DNA of 64,000 nucleotides from an uncultured Clostridia bacterium (GCA_944372525.1 CALVZL010000023.1:1-64000); one strand, 5' to 3'. Positions 43,533 to 54,998 are shown, counted from the stretch's first letter. The notes: generated by a model not told the origin, from the letters alone. Translations and numbers: made by a program.

Positions 43533-44428
43533 ATCTCCCCCAAGACGGCGTGCAGGTCCTCTTTCATCGCCAGACACGCCTTCCGCGCGGCCTCGTCAAA
43601 CGAGCCTCCGAGTTTGCGATATGCGCACAAAATCCCCCGCGAGTTGTTGACGATCCCGCCAAGCCCCCGCCCGTCGAAACAGTTCGAAAGCATCTCCGCG
43701 CTTCCTCCCTGCGCCCCGTATCCGGGCACGAGAAAAAAGGTATGCGGCAGACGTGTGCGCAAAATCTTTGCCTCTTCGGGATACGTCGCCCCGACGACCG
43801 CCCCGACTGAAGAATATCCGTACGATCCGACCGTGTCTGTTCCCCATGCTTCGACCATGTCGCCCATGCATTCATACACCGTCCGTCCGTCTTCAAGCCG
43901 CAGGTTCTGCAGCTCTCCCGAGGAAGGATTGCTCGTCTTGACGAGCACGAAGATCCCGCGATCCCCCTTTCCCTCCTGCACGAAGGGCGCGATCCCGTCC
44001 GTCCCGAGATAGCCGTTGACCGTGAGAAAATCAGAAGGAAACGCGGAAATCTCCCGATCCCCCGTCGGCGTCTTTCCGAGAAACGCCGCCGCATAGCGGG
44101 AAGCGGTCGCGCCGATGTCGTTCCGCTTCGCGTCCGCGATCACGATCAGCCCTTTTTCCCGCGCGTAGACAAGCGTATCGCGGAATGCGCACAAGCCCTC
44201 CGCGCCGTACTGTTCATAATAGGCGATCTGCACCTTCACGGCGGGGACCAGGTCTGCCACGCTCTCCAAAATACCGCGGTTGAAGGCAAAAATCGCCTTT
44301 GCCGCACCCGTAAAATCGCTCACGCCGACGCGCAGCTCTTCGGGAAGGTAGTCCAGCGAAGTATCCAGCCCCACGCAGGTCGGATTCTGTTTTTCGATGA
44401 TTTTTTCGATCAAGACGTCTGTAATCAT
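43520..44428 (-). CDS. pyrF: Orotidine-5'-phosphate decarboxylase (long form)
   Basis: A 302-residue type 2 OMP decarboxylase. NPTCVGLDTSLDYLP (about 15-29), AVKVQIAYYEQYG and the catalytic DAKRNDIGATASRYA (about 95-109) are clear; PGYGAQGG holds the phosphate loop. It makes UMP. Overlaps pyrC by 4 bases. Confidence 0.95.
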   Translation of the reverse strand: MITDVLIEKIIEKQNPTCVGLDTSLDYLPEELRVGVSDFTGAAKAIFAFNRGILESVADLVPAVKVQIAYYEQYGAEGLCAFRDTLVYAREKGLIVIADAKRNDIGATASRYAAAFLGKTPTGDREISAFPSDFLTVNGYLGTDGIAPFVQEGKGDRGIFVLVKTSNPSSGELQNLRLEDGRTVYECMGDMVEAWGTDTVGSYGYSSVGAVVGATYPEEAKILRTRLPHTFFLVPGYGAQGGSAEMLSNCFDGRGLGGIVNNSRGILCAYRKLGGSFDEAARKACLAMKEDLHAVLGEICAK

Positions 44429-45696
44429 TTTTCCGCCTCCCCTCCCTCTCTGTATTTGATCTCGCCGTCCACAATGGTAAACTTTATCTTTCCGAACACT
44501 TTTCTCCCCTTAAACGGCGTATTTTTTCCTTTGGAAACGAACTGCCCGGGATCGATCGTCCACTCCGCGTTGAGATCGGCGATCGTAAGATCGGCCGGGG
44601 CTCCCCTGACGATCCTGCCCCCCTGCAGAGAGAGGATAGAAGCGGGATTCGCGCTCATAAGGGCGGCCAGTTCGGACAGGGAGAGCGGCCCCTCTTTCGC
44701 GAGCATGGTATAGGAGAGCGCAAACGAAGTTTCCAGTCCGCTGATCCCGAAGGCGGCAAGCGCATATTCCACCCGTTTCTCGTCCTCGTGATGCGGCGCA
44801 TGATCGGTGACGATACAGTCCAGCGTCCCGTCGCGCAGACCTTCGATGACGGCGACGCGATCTTTCTCCTCCCGCAGCGGCGGATTGACCTTGCTGTCCG
44901 TATCGAAATCGCGGATCGCCTCGTCCGTCAGCGTAAAGTAATGCGGACAGGTCTCTGCCGTCACCTGCACGCCGCGCGCCTTCGCCTCGCGGATGAGCTG
45001 CACGCCGCTGTATGTAGAGACGTGACAGATGTGAACGGGAAGGTTGAGGCTCTCCGCGAGGCAGATCTCTCGCGCGATCATAATGTCCTCCGCGGCGCGC
45101 ATGCTCCCCTTCAGTCCGGTCAGGGTCGAATAATACCCCTCGTGGACAACCCCTCCGTCCACGAGAGCTTTGTCCTCGCAATGGCAGAGGCATTTCAATC
45201 CGAAATCGGCGGCATACTGCATCGCCTGCGCCATGATCTTTGCGGACGGAACGGACGTTCCGTCTTCGGAGATCGCCACCGCACCCGCCGCCTTCATCGC
45301 GCCGATCGCGGCGAGTTCCTCTCCTCTCTGTCCCTTGGTGATCGCTCCGATGGGATGCACCTTACACAGTCCCGTCTCCTTCGCGCGCGTTTTGAGATAG
45401 GTCACGACGACCTTGTTGTCGACGACAGGGTCGGTATTCGGCATGCAGCAGATCTGTGTAAACCCGCCCTTTACCGCCGCGCGGCAGCCGCTTGTCATGT
45501 CCTCTTTCCGCTCAAATCCCGGTTCGCGCAGGTGGACGTGCATGTCGATAAGCCCGGGAAAAACGGTGAGTCCGGTCAGATCCAACCCCTCTCCCTCGAT
45601 CTGCGGAGCGATCTCCGCAATTTTTCCCTCTTCGATGCGGAGATCGAGAGAGCGCACGCCCTCTTCGGTCACCACGTTCCCGTGTTTCAGTATCAT
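44425..45696 (-). CDS. pyrC: Dihydroorotase
   Basis: A 423-residue amidohydrolase of the type I form: DMHVHLREPG (about 51-60), the segments with zinc His residues (CHCED, HICHVST) and Asp in VTDHAPHH. It forms dihydroorotate from carbamoyl aspartate. Overlaps pyrB by 4 bases. Confidence 0.95.
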   Translation of the reverse strand: MILKHGNVVTEEGVRSLDLRIEEGKIAEIAPQIEGEGLDLTGLTVFPGLIDMHVHLREPGFERKEDMTSGCRAAVKGGFTQICCMPNTDPVVDNKVVVTYLKTRAKETGLCKVHPIGAITKGQRGEELAAIGAMKAAGAVAISEDGTSVPSAKIMAQAMQYAADFGLKCLCHCEDKALVDGGVVHEGYYSTLTGLKGSMRAAEDIMIAREICLAESLNLPVHICHVSTYSGVQLIREAKARGVQVTAETCPHYFTLTDEAIRDFDTDSKVNPPLREEKDRVAVIEGLRDGTLDCIVTDHAPHHEDEKRVEYALAAFGISGLETSFALSYTMLAKEGPLSLSELAALMSANPASILSLQGGRIVRGAPADLTIADLNAEWTIDPGQFVSKGKNTPFKGRKVFGKIKFTIVDGEIKYREGGEAEK

Positions 45697-46607
45697 ACTT
45701 CCTCCTTGCAGATGAGAGACAGCACCGCCATTCGCACGGCAACGCCGGAGAGTACCTGCTCTTCGATCCGGCTCTGATCGGAATCAATGACGCCGCTCGT
45801 AAGCTCCACGCCGCGATTGACGGGACCGGGATGCAACACCGCCGCGTTCGGTTTTGCGCCGCGCAGCACCTCTTCGTTTACGCCGTAAAACCGCGCATAT
45901 TCTCCCAGCGAGGGAAAATTGCCCGCATGCTGACGTTCGAGCTGAATGCGAAGCCCCATCACGACGTCCGCGCCTTCGACCGCCTCTTCGCGGGAGGCGC
46001 AAAGTTTTGCCCCCATCTGCTCGATCCCCGCGGGAACGAGCGTGCGGGGCGCAAACATGCGCACTTCCGCTCCCATTGCCGTCAGCCCGAACAAATTGCT
46101 CTTCGCGACCCGGGAATGAAGGATATCGCCCAGAATGGCGACGCGCAGTCCCTTGATCGTTCCGAAGCGCTCCTTCATCGTGAGCATATCCAGAAGCGCC
46201 TGTGTGGGATGCTCGTTCATTCCGTCGCCCGCGTTGACGACATGGGCGCACACCGTATCGGCAAGCAGCTTCGGCGCGCCGCTCATGGGATGCCGCATGA
46301 CGATCGCATCCGTACGCATGGCATCGAGCGTCTTGCCCGTATCGACCAGAGTTTCCCCCTTTTGCACGGAAGACGACGCCACCGAAATATTGACGACGCG
46401 CGCGCCCAGATATTTCGCCGCAAACTCAAAACTCGTACGGGTGCGGGTGCTGTTTTCATAAAACAAAATGACGACAGATCTGTCCCGCAACTCGCTAAAA
46501 CGCTTCTCGCCCCGCCGCAAACGGTCTTTCATCCAGGCGGAAAGAGACAGAATTTCCTCGATCTCCTCCGCGGCATAACCATACAAACCCAACAGGTCCT
46601 GTCTCAA
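45693..46607 (-). CDS. pyrB: Aspartate carbamoyltransferase catalytic chain
   Basis: A 304-residue ATCase with STRTRTSFEFAAKYLG (about 50-65) and HPTQALLDMLT. The start is a TTG preceded by GGAGGAAGGGAA; starting there gives LRQDLLGLYGYAAEEI, matching the usual N-terminus, while the ATG 37 codons earlier lies in the untranslated leader. No pyrI regulatory chain follows. It is the first gene of pyrBCFKDE, behind an attenuator. Confidence 0.94.
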   Translation of the reverse strand: MRQDLLGLYGYAAEEIEEILSLSAWMKDRLRRGEKRFSELRDRSVVILFYENSTRTRTSFEFAAKYLGARVVNISVASSSVQKGETLVDTGKTLDAMRTDAIVMRHPMSGAPKLLADTVCAHVVNAGDGMNEHPTQALLDMLTMKERFGTIKGLRVAILGDILHSRVAKSNLFGLTAMGAEVRMFAPRTLVPAGIEQMGAKLCASREEAVEGADVVMGLRIQLERQHAGNFPSLGEYARFYGVNEEVLRGAKPNAAVLHPGPVNRGVELTSGVIDSDQSRIEEQVLSGVAVRMAVLSLICKEEV

Positions 46608-46639
46608 TTCCCTTCCTCCCGTTCTTCGTTTCCGTATGC

Positions 46640-46677
46640 AAAGAAAAATAAGCCCTGCGGCGTGCGCCACAAGACTT
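46640..46677 (-). terminator. Attenuator terminator in the pyrB leader
   Basis: On the minus strand AAGTCTTGTGGC and GCCGCAGGGCTT form a 12 bp stem (with G-U pairs) and loop GCAC, then ATTTTTCTTT. Upstream GCAAGAC (about 46706-46713) can pair with GTCTTG of the first arm as antiterminator. A PyrR-type or similar uridine-sensing switch is plausible. Confidence 0.75.
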
Positions 46678-46745
46678 CTCCGAAATTGTGTGATCCGATT
46701 ATGTTGTCTTGCCGACATCGCACTGCCGCACCCAGATATCGGTTC

Positions 46746-46774
46746 ATTTTAGCATAATGCGCAGAACTTGTAAA
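46746..46774 (-). promoter_or_regulatory. Promoter of the pyr operon
   Basis: TTTACA, 17 bases, TAAAAT on the minus strand, giving a leader of about 130 nt before pyrB. Confidence 0.8.
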
Positions 46775-46780
46775 GCGCTT

Positions 46781-47476
46781 TCAATATATTTCAACCAAAG
46801 AAAACCGCACTTTGTCGCAGGAAGTGAGATAATACTCGATGCCGTTCCGCTTCGTCCGCAAAGGGAAATATGTCCCTCCGTGCAAGTGTCCGAACACCGC
46901 CGCGTCGACCGCGTTTTCCTCAAAGAGTTGCGTGAACAGCGTATCCTCTCCGCGGATCCCGAAGGGAGGATAATGAATGAGCGCGATGAGCTTGTCCCCC
47001 TCCCGCCGCATCTTCTTTGCCTCAGCAAACGCGAGACGGAACCGTTCCCCCTCGCGCAAATAGAGCACTCTGTCGTGCTCGGTAAAATCCGGGCTTCCGG
47101 GACAGGTCCAGCCGCGCGACCCCGCGATCACAAAGTTGCCCGCTCTGACGCAATCGTTCTGCAGGAAATGGAAAGACGCATCCGGCGCTGCCGCCCGCAC
47201 GCGCGTGATCCCGTTCCACCAAAAATCGTGATTGCCGCGGACAAAGACCTTTGTTCCGGGCAGCGGAGCAAGCGAACGGACGTCGTACATTCCCTCATCG
47301 AGATACATTCCCCAAGAGGTATCGCCTCCGATGAGCACGAGATCGTCTTGCGTGACTTTGTTCCGCCAATCCGTCTTGATTTTTTCGAAATGCCCCTCCC
47401 ATTCCTGTCCGAAGACATTCATCGGTTTGTTGGACATTCCGGAGAGGTGCAGATCGCTGATCGCGAAAACTTTCAT
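46781..47476 (-). CDS. Metallophosphoesterase
   Basis: A 231-residue calcineurin-like phosphoesterase: ISDLHLS (6-12), GGDTSWGM (about 48-55), VRGNHDFWW (about 76-84), LIHYPPFG and FGHLHGG supply the dinuclear metal site. Substrate unknown; phosphodiesters or nucleotides are likely. The ATG begins only 6 bases after a TATTAT -10, so the mRNA is probably leaderless. It lies downstream of the RecD-like gene. Confidence 0.88.
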   Translation of the reverse strand: MKVFAISDLHLSGMSNKPMNVFGQEWEGHFEKIKTDWRNKVTQDDLVLIGGDTSWGMYLDEGMYDVRSLAPLPGTKVFVRGNHDFWWNGITRVRAAAPDASFHFLQNDCVRAGNFVIAGSRGWTCPGSPDFTEHDRVLYLREGERFRLAFAEAKKMRREGDKLIALIHYPPFGIRGEDTLFTQLFEENAVDAAVFGHLHGGTYFPLRTKRNGIEYYLTSCDKVRFSLVEIY

Positions 47477-47482
47477 ACAAAA

Positions 47483-47511
47483 ATAATAGCATATCCGCTC
47501 GGAAAACGCAA
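47483..47511 (-). promoter_or_regulatory. Leaderless-type promoter of the phosphoesterase gene
   Basis: TTGCGT, 17 bases, TATTAT on the minus strand, with the -10 ending 6 bases before the ATG. Confidence 0.6.
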
Positions 47512-47535
47512 GCGATTTTTTCGCCGCGCCAAACG

Positions 47536-48804
47536 TCACCGAACGATGAGCAGCCTTTTGCGGGCACGTGAAATCGCAGTATAGAGCCAGCTTTTTCCGT
47601 CGTCGAAACAACGGCTTTCGTCAAAGACGATGACAAAATCGTATTCCGAGCCCTGCGCTTTGTGGCAGGTGACCGCATAGGCAAACTCAAACCGATTGAT
47701 CATTTCCTCGCGGCGAACTTTGAATCGGCGCAGCGCGTCGAAATTGTTTTCATGCACGAGCTTTCCGCCCTCCATAAAGCAGGCGCGCTCGGCATAACGG
47801 TGAAAATATTCTCCGCGAACAAAAACCCCCGCGTCGAAAGGCAGCTCTGCGCATCGCCCGCCGCAGACGTCCGGAAGAAAATCGAGCGAGGCAAGTCCGT
47901 CCTCTCCCTCCCGAATGTGATAACAGGTCCCCGCGATTCCGTTGACCAGATGCAGGTCACCCCGCTCCCCCAGCGTCTTTTCCCAGTTGTTCAACGTGCA
48001 GACGAGTTTTTCTCCGTCGACGGGAAGCAACGCCTCCCGCGGGATCCCGGACAGCTCGCGCATTTCACGGTTGAGCATCGCGCGCGTGCGATTGGTCCCC
48101 GCAATCACCTGATCTGCCTCAAGCAAAAGGCGTCCGCGCCGCTCCCCGCAAAAACTCCGCCGCGGGATTACCGCACACGCTTCGCCGTATTCCCCGTAGG
48201 GGATCGCCCTGCCCGTCCGCGCCGCTTCCGCAAGCCGCAGAATGGGATTCCCCTCCTCCTGTCGCACGATCTGCGTCAGCGTGGCGCAGGGATAGGAAAG
48301 CAACGTGTTGGTCCCGCCGACCGGCGGAAGCTGCGCGGGATCTCCGCAAAAAAGGCACTTGACGCCGAAGGAAAGCAGATCCTTCAGCGTTTCGTCCGAG
48401 ATCATGGAAGTTTCGTCCACGACGATGAGCTGAATCTCTTCGGAGATCTTATCTTTGCGCACAAAACGGAGAAACCGTTCGGAAATGACCTCTCCGTTTT
48501 CATCCACCTCAATTTCCTCTTCTCTCGTATAAATCAGGCTGTGGAGCGTCCCCGCGGGCGTCCCGTTCCGCAACAGGACAGACGCCGCCTTCCCCGTCGG
48601 CGTCACAAAGACGGCACTCTTTCCCGCAGCCAAGCCGAGCCGTTTTACGACGTAGTCCAAAAGATACGTCTTCCCCGTGCCCGCATAGCCGCAGAGGACA
48701 AAGATTCGATTGCTGAGATGGAAAAACCATTCCTCGATGAGCTGCGCCGCGTCTTCCTGTTCGGAAGTGAGCACGATGTTTTTTTGCAAAGCGGAAGATT
48801 CCAT
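47536..48804 (-). CDS. RecD-like superfamily 1 DNA helicase
   Basis: A 422-residue ATP-dependent helicase. Walker A GYAGTGKTYLL (about 38-48), motif II VVDETSM (about 132), GDPAQLPPVGG, and in the C-terminal half AVTCHKAQGSEYDFVIV and YTAISRARKRL (UvrD_C_2). It is much shorter than RecD2 (about 740) and lacks its N-terminal HhH region, so it belongs with Dda/AAA_30 helicases, often linked to repair or restart. An ideal promoter ends 6 bases before the ATG, as for its neighbour. Confidence 0.88.
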   Translation of the reverse strand: MESSALQKNIVLTSEQEDAAQLIEEWFFHLSNRIFVLCGYAGTGKTYLLDYVVKRLGLAAGKSAVFVTPTGKAASVLLRNGTPAGTLHSLIYTREEEIEVDENGEVISERFLRFVRKDKISEEIQLIVVDETSMISDETLKDLLSFGVKCLFCGDPAQLPPVGGTNTLLSYPCATLTQIVRQEEGNPILRLAEAARTGRAIPYGEYGEACAVIPRRSFCGERRGRLLLEADQVIAGTNRTRAMLNREMRELSGIPREALLPVDGEKLVCTLNNWEKTLGERGDLHLVNGIAGTCYHIREGEDGLASLDFLPDVCGGRCAELPFDAGVFVRGEYFHRYAERACFMEGGKLVHENNFDALRRFKVRREEMINRFEFAYAVTCHKAQGSEYDFVIVFDESRCFDDGKSWLYTAISRARKRLLIVR

Positions 48805-48810
48805 GATTTC

Positions 48811-48839
48811 ATTATATCACTTTGCCTGATATCTTGCAA
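48811..48839 (-). promoter_or_regulatory. Leaderless-type promoter of the RecD-like gene
   Basis: TTGCAA, 17 bases, TATAAT (extended TGATATAAT), then 6 bases to the ATG. No room for a ribosome site. Confidence 0.75.
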
Positions 48840-48879
48840 ACATTTGTTTTTGCTCTTTTGAAAATTCTTTTTATGAAAT

Positions 48880-49185
48880 TACCATCCGCCGGCTTACCCG
48901 ATTGCTTTTCGGTTTCGCACTGCCGATTCTGATTGCCGACGGCGCGCAAGAGCTTCTGCGACGGTCTGCCGCTCATGCGCTTGTTGCTTGTCACCCGTCG
49001 TCGGGCCTCTTTTTTGTTTACCGTCTTCGCTCGCCGATTGCTTCGCTCCGTCTTTCCTTTTCCTTCCTTTTTTCTGCTTGTCTTTTGATCAGGTTCTTCC
49101 TCTCTTTTTGCCTTCCTGTCCTACCTTTTTTCTCCTCTTTTTCTCCATCGGCAATGCTGATCTCGCTCCTTTACACGGTGGGGAG
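48880..49185 (-). repeat. Dispersed structured repeat, copy D
   Basis: Diverged copy on the minus strand: CCGATGGAGAAAAAG start (a possible 19-codon basic peptide), purine-rich tract with GAAGAACCTGATCAAAAG as in copy C, AGCGAAGCAATCGGCGA as in copy B, and CTCTTGCGCGCCG. The terminal hairpin has decayed. It lies between the RecD-like gene and the second GMP synthase terminator. Confidence 0.7.
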
Positions 49186-49192
49186 CGTTATA

Positions 49193-49226
49193 CAAAAAAA
49201 GCGCACGTTGTAAAACGCACGCTTTT
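49193..49226 (-). terminator. Terminator after the second GMP synthase
   Basis: AAAGCGTGCG and CGTGCGCTTT pair with an 8 base loop, followed by Ts on the minus strand. Confidence 0.85.
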
Positions 49227-49236
49227 CTCTGAACAT

Positions 49237-50217
49237 TTACTCCCACTCGATGGTTCCCGTAGGTTTCGGCGTCACATCGTAAAGCACACGGTTGACTCCT
49301 TTTACCTCGGACGTGATCCGCGCCGTGATCTTTTTCAGAAGTTCATACGGTATTTCTTCGACGGTCGCCGTCATGGCATCCTTCGTATTCACGGCACGAA
49401 TGACAACGGGCCACTCGTCGGCACGGACTCCGTTCCGTACACCCACCGATTTTACATCGGGAACGATGGTGAAGTACTGCCAGACTTTCCCCGCAAGTCC
49501 CGCCCCTTCGAACTCTTCGCGCAAAATCGCATCCGACTCCCGCACGGCTTCGAGGCGATCGCGCGTGATCGCGCCGAGACAGCGCACCCCCAAGCCGGGA
49601 CCGGGGAAGGGCTGCCGATACACCATCCCGTCGGGCAAGCCGAGCGTCTTTCCGACAACGCGCACTTCGTCTTTGTACAAAAATTTCAGCGGCTCGACCA
49701 ATCCGAATTTGAGATCTTCGGGAAGCCCGCCCACATTGTGATGGGCCTTCACGGGTCCGCTCTCCAGAATATCGGGATAAATCGTCCCCTGTGCAAGAAA
49801 TTCGATCCCCTCCTGCTTGCGGGCCTCTTCTTCGAACACGCGGATGAATTCCGCACCGATGATCTTACGTTTTTGCTCCGGTTCGGAGACGCCCGCAAGC
49901 CGATCAAGAAATCGGTCCGCCGCATCCACATAGATAAGATTGGCGTTCATCTGATTGCGGAACACTTCCACGACCTGTTCGGGCTCTCCCTTCCGCAAGA
50001 GTCCGTGATTGACGTGCACGCAGACAAGATTTTTTCCGATCGCCCTGATGAGAAGCGCCGCAACGACGGAGGAATCCACTCCGCCGGAGAGCGCAAGCAG
50101 CACTTTCTTGTCTCCCACCTGTTCTTTCACCGATGCGATCTGCTCGGCGATAAATTTTTCCGCAAGCACGACACTGTCGATGCGCGCCATGCCTTCGGGC
50201 CTTTTGTTGTTTTCCAT
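49237..50217 (-). CDS. Glutaminase-less GMP synthase (ATP-pyrophosphatase subunit) paralogue
   Basis: A 326-residue protein equal to the C-terminal two-thirds of GuaA. ATP-PPase P-loop LALSGGVDSS (about 49-58), [34 protein letters not shown] and the dimerisation end TGTIEWE are intact, but the glutamine amidotransferase domain is missing. Such split subunits are typical of archaea and need a separate GATase or free ammonia. It directly follows the full guaA. Start set at MENNKRPEG with GGAGGAAATCGT upstream. It could instead aminate a related nucleotide. Confidence 0.9.
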   Translation of the reverse strand: MENNKRPEGMARIDSVVLAEKFIAEQIASVKEQVGDKKVLLALSGGVDSSVVAALLIRAIGKNLVCVHVNHGLLRKGEPEQVVEVFRNQMNANLIYVDAADRFLDRLAGVSEPEQKRKIIGAEFIRVFEEEARKQEGIEFLAQGTIYPDILESGPVKAHHNVGGLPEDLKFGLVEPLKFLYKDEVRVVGKTLGLPDGMVYRQPFPGPGLGVRCLGAITRDRLEAVRESDAILREEFEGAGLAGKVWQYFTIVPDVKSVGVRNGVRADEWPVVIRAVNTKDAMTATVEEIPYELLKKITARITSEVKGVNRVLYDVTPKPTGTIEWE

Positions 50218-50513
50218 ACGATTTCCTCCGTAAAACATGATCTGCTTTTTACCCTCGGCAATGCCTGCCGACGGCTTTTCTTCCCGGAAATTTACATATC
50301 AAAGAAACTCCGATGCTCTTTGCTACAACGGATCCGATTTGCACCCGCAGTTCCCGCATTTTTTCTCAGCTTATCGGATCGCAACCGCCAAGTTGTCTTT
50401 TTCCTTCTTCCCGCCCGACCGTGCGGAAAGGCGATCTTCTCCCGATCCGACGAAACAAACTTTTCCAAAATGCCATCCGATTCGTTCGTGCGCTTCGCCT
50501 CGACTCCGCATGT
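50218..50513 (-). other. Spacer between the two GMP synthases
   Basis: About 295 bases with no supported ORF. Part is purine-rich on the minus strand and it contains the small dyad CGGCA-GGCAT-TGCCG. It may be a decayed repeat related to copies A-D, but the match is too weak to claim. No terminator or promoter was clear. Confidence 0.35.
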
Positions 50514-52049
50514 TTATTCCCACTCGATGGTCGCAGGCGGTTTGGAAGTGATGTCGTAGACGATGCGGTTCGCATGCGGGACCTCGTTGGCTATGCGCCC
50601 CGAAACCCGCTCCAGTACTTCGTAGGGAATCTTCGCCCAATCTGCCGTCATGGCGTCTACGCTCGTGACGGCGCGCAGCGCAATGACGTTCTCATAGGTG
50701 CGGAAATCTCCCTGTACACCCACCGTTCTGCTGTCCGTGATCACGGCAAAGTACTGCCAGATTTGGCGTTCCAGTCCCGCGCGGGCGATCTCCTCCCGAA
50801 AGATGCAATCCGCGTCGCGCAGCGTCTGCAATTTTTCGCGCGTCACTTCGCCCATGATGCGGACGGCAAGCCCCGGGCCGGGGAACGGCTGCCGATACAC
50901 GACGCTGTCCGGAAGACCGAGCTCCGTCCCCACCCGCCGCACTTCGTCTTTGAACAGATCGCGCAGCGGTTCGACGATCTCTTTGAACTCCACGACGGAG
51001 GGAAGCCCGCCCACGTTGTGATGTGATTTGATGACCGCGCTCTTCCCTTTTCCGCTCTCGATGACATCGGGGTAGATGGTTCCCTGAATCAGAAAATCCA
51101 CCGCACCGATCTTTTTGGATTCTTCTTCAAACACCCGAATAAATTCTTCTCCGATCGCTTTGCGCTTGCATTCGGGATCCGCCACGCCCGCGAGTTTCTT
51201 CAAAAACCGCTCGCCCGCGTCCGCCTTGATGAGATTCATGCCCAGCTTTTCCTTAAAAACGGACATGACCTCTTCCGCTTCGTGTTTGCGCAGAAGCCCG
51301 TGATCGACAAAGACGCAGGTAAGCCTGTCCCCCGCTGCCCGATGGACGAGCGTCGCCGCCACCGCCGAGTCCACACCGCCCGACATGGCGCAGAGCACCC
51401 GTTTTCCCGCAAGTTTTTCCCTGAGCCGCTCCGTCTGTTCGGCGACGAAGTTTTTCATCGTCCAGTCTCCTTTCGCCTTGCAGACCCGATAGAGAAAATT
51501 CTTCATAAGCACATTTCCGTATTCGGAATGTACGACTTCCGGATGAAACTGCACTCCGTAGATCTTTCTGACCGAGTCTCCGAATACGGTAACGGGACAG
51601 GTCTTTGTCTGCGCGAGTACCTCAAATCCCGGCGGGACCGCTGTCACATGATCGGTATGGCTCATCCAGCAAATACTTGCAGAGGGGATCCCTTCGGAAA
51701 GCGGACTGTCCTTGCAAAACGTAAATTCCCGCTTTCCGTATTCACTCGCAGCCGCCCGCTCGACTCTCCCGCCCAGCGTATAGGCGATGAGCTGACAGCC
51801 GTAGCAGATTCCGAGCACGGGAATGCCCAAATGAAAAATTTCTTCGGAAATGTGCGGCGCAGACGCATCGTTGACGCTGTTCGGACCGCCCGTAAATATA
51901 ATTCCGATCGGCGCATAGTCCCGGATCTGCTCCGCCGTCATATCGCAGGGCTTGAGATCGCAATAGACTCCGAGATCCCGCACGCGGCGGGCAATGAGCT
52001 GATTGTATTGTCCGCCGAAATCCAAAACAAGCACTTTTTCGTGTTTCAT
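50514..52049 (-). CDS. guaA: GMP synthase (glutamine-hydrolysing)
   Basis: A 511-residue two-domain enzyme. GATase domain 1-190 with nucleophile GICYGCQ (about 80-86) and [13 protein letters not shown]-PPase domain with AMSGGVDSA (about 218-226), [10 protein letters not shown] and [12 protein letters not shown]-terminal dimerisation end TIEWE. It aminates XMP. It follows guaB after a terminator, so some transcripts may stop before it. Confidence 0.96.
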   Translation of the reverse strand: MKHEKVLVLDFGGQYNQLIARRVRDLGVYCDLKPCDMTAEQIRDYAPIGIIFTGGPNSVNDASAPHISEEIFHLGIPVLGICYGCQLIAYTLGGRVERAAASEYGKREFTFCKDSPLSEGIPSASICWMSHTDHVTAVPPGFEVLAQTKTCPVTVFGDSVRKIYGVQFHPEVVHSEYGNVLMKNFLYRVCKAKGDWTMKNFVAEQTERLREKLAGKRVLCAMSGGVDSAVAATLVHRAAGDRLTCVFVDHGLLRKHEAEEVMSVFKEKLGMNLIKADAGERFLKKLAGVADPECKRKAIGEEFIRVFEEESKKIGAVDFLIQGTIYPDVIESGKGKSAVIKSHHNVGGLPSVVEFKEIVEPLRDLFKDEVRRVGTELGLPDSVVYRQPFPGPGLAVRIMGEVTREKLQTLRDADCIFREEIARAGLERQIWQYFAVITDSRTVGVQGDFRTYENVIALRAVTSVDAMTADWAKIPYEVLERVSGRIANEVPHANRIVYDITSKPPATIEWE

Positions 52050-52078
52050 ATATTCTCCGTAAAACCTTCCGCAATCGG

Positions 52079-52106
52079 AAAAAACGCCCGATAAAGGGCG
52101 TTTTTT
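52079..52106 (-). terminator. Terminator between guaB and guaA
   Basis: AACGCCC-TTTATC-GGGCGTT with six T on the minus strand, 8 bases after the guaB stop. No second promoter is clear before guaA, so partial read-through is likely. Confidence 0.88.
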
Positions 52107-52113
52107 GCAGTTG

Positions 52114-54220
<2,107 letters not shown>

Positions 54221-54262
54221 TTGCGGTCTGTGTCGATACCTCCGTACAGCAGACTTTTACAT

Positions 54263-54291
54263 ATTTTAGCATATCGCAAAGAAAAATGCAA
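54263..54291 (-). promoter_or_regulatory. Promoter of the hypothetical-guaB unit
   Basis: TTGCAT, 17 bases, TAAAAT on the minus strand, about 40 bases before the start at 54220. It faces the plus-strand lipoprotein gene. Confidence 0.75.
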
Positions 54292-54335
54292 CGAAAAAAG
54301 GTATAATTTTCACCCGCGTTTTCATACGATATGGC

Positions 54336-54998
54336 ATGAAACGTTCCCTTTTGTCCTGTTGTCTGCCCTTCTTCCTTGCTCCCGTGCTCGCAGGATGCGG
54401 CTCCTGCAATTACACGGATTACCTCTCGGACGTCCGTTCCGATCTCTTTCTCGCCGAAACAGAATATTTTTCTGTTTCTCTCGCCTGTCTCTCGCGGGAA
54501 ACCCCTTTTCTCACAGACGGCGTCGCCTGCAGCCGCAGCGATACCGTCGAGATCACGCTCACTCCCCTTTCGGACCTTCCCGAAGGAAACGTCTGCGCCG
54601 TGCGGGTCCTCGGAGAGGAGCCGTACGGCGGAGAAATGTCCTTTCAGAGCGTCACGGGGGACTTCCTCTACACGCAGAGCTGCTCCTCCTTTCCGCAGAA
54701 GAGCGTCTCACTGGAAATCGAATGGGGAGAAAATACGCTGTCGATTACCGCAACGTCCGTGAAAAACGACTCCACGCTCACCGTAGAACAGGCGCTTGGC
54801 AAAGCCGTCGAAGCAGAACGGGAACGGGTCGACGCGCTGACCGACAAAAACGTCTTTTCGGGAGAATTCCACGTCCGGCTTCTGCGCCGGGACAAAAACT
54901 ACTATTACGTCGGCATCGTCGACACCCGAGACAATACGACCGCCCTCCTGCTTGACGCAGACACCGGAGCGGTCCTCGCCCGAAGAAGCACCCCCTGA
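54336..54998 (+). CDS. Hypothetical lipoprotein
   Basis: A 220-residue protein with a lipoprotein signal peptide: a basic start (MKRSLL), apolar core and lipobox APVLAGC with Cys at about 21. The rest is beta-rich with no recognised domain; two short blocks near the end (TVEQALGKAVEAERERVDAL, YYYVGIVDTRDN) suggest a PepSY-like sequence. TATAAT lies at about 54302. No good ribosome site, so the start is set by the lipobox. Confidence 0.65.
   Translation: MKRSLLSCCLPFFLAPVLAGCGSCNYTDYLSDVRSDLFLAETEYFSVSLACLSRETPFLTDGVACSRSDTVEITLTPLSDLPEGNVCAVRVLGEEPYGGEMSFQSVTGDFLYTQSCSSFPQKSVSLEIEWGENTLSITATSVKNDSTLTVEQALGKAVEAERERVDALTDKNVFSGEFHVRLLRRDKNYYYVGIVDTRDNTTALLLDADTGAVLARRSTP

Noticed and set aside
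45693..46718. ATG at 46718 as the pyrB start
   Set aside because: Places the leader attenuator inside the coding region and gives a non-family N-terminus; the TTG at 46607 has GGAGG.
50239..50513. Fifth copy of the dispersed repeat
   Set aside because: Purine-rich, but lacks the GGGCTAATAGCCC core and terminator; similarity too weak.
52050..52113. Purine riboswitch before guaA
   Set aside because: Only a short terminator hairpin is present; no three-way junction sequence.
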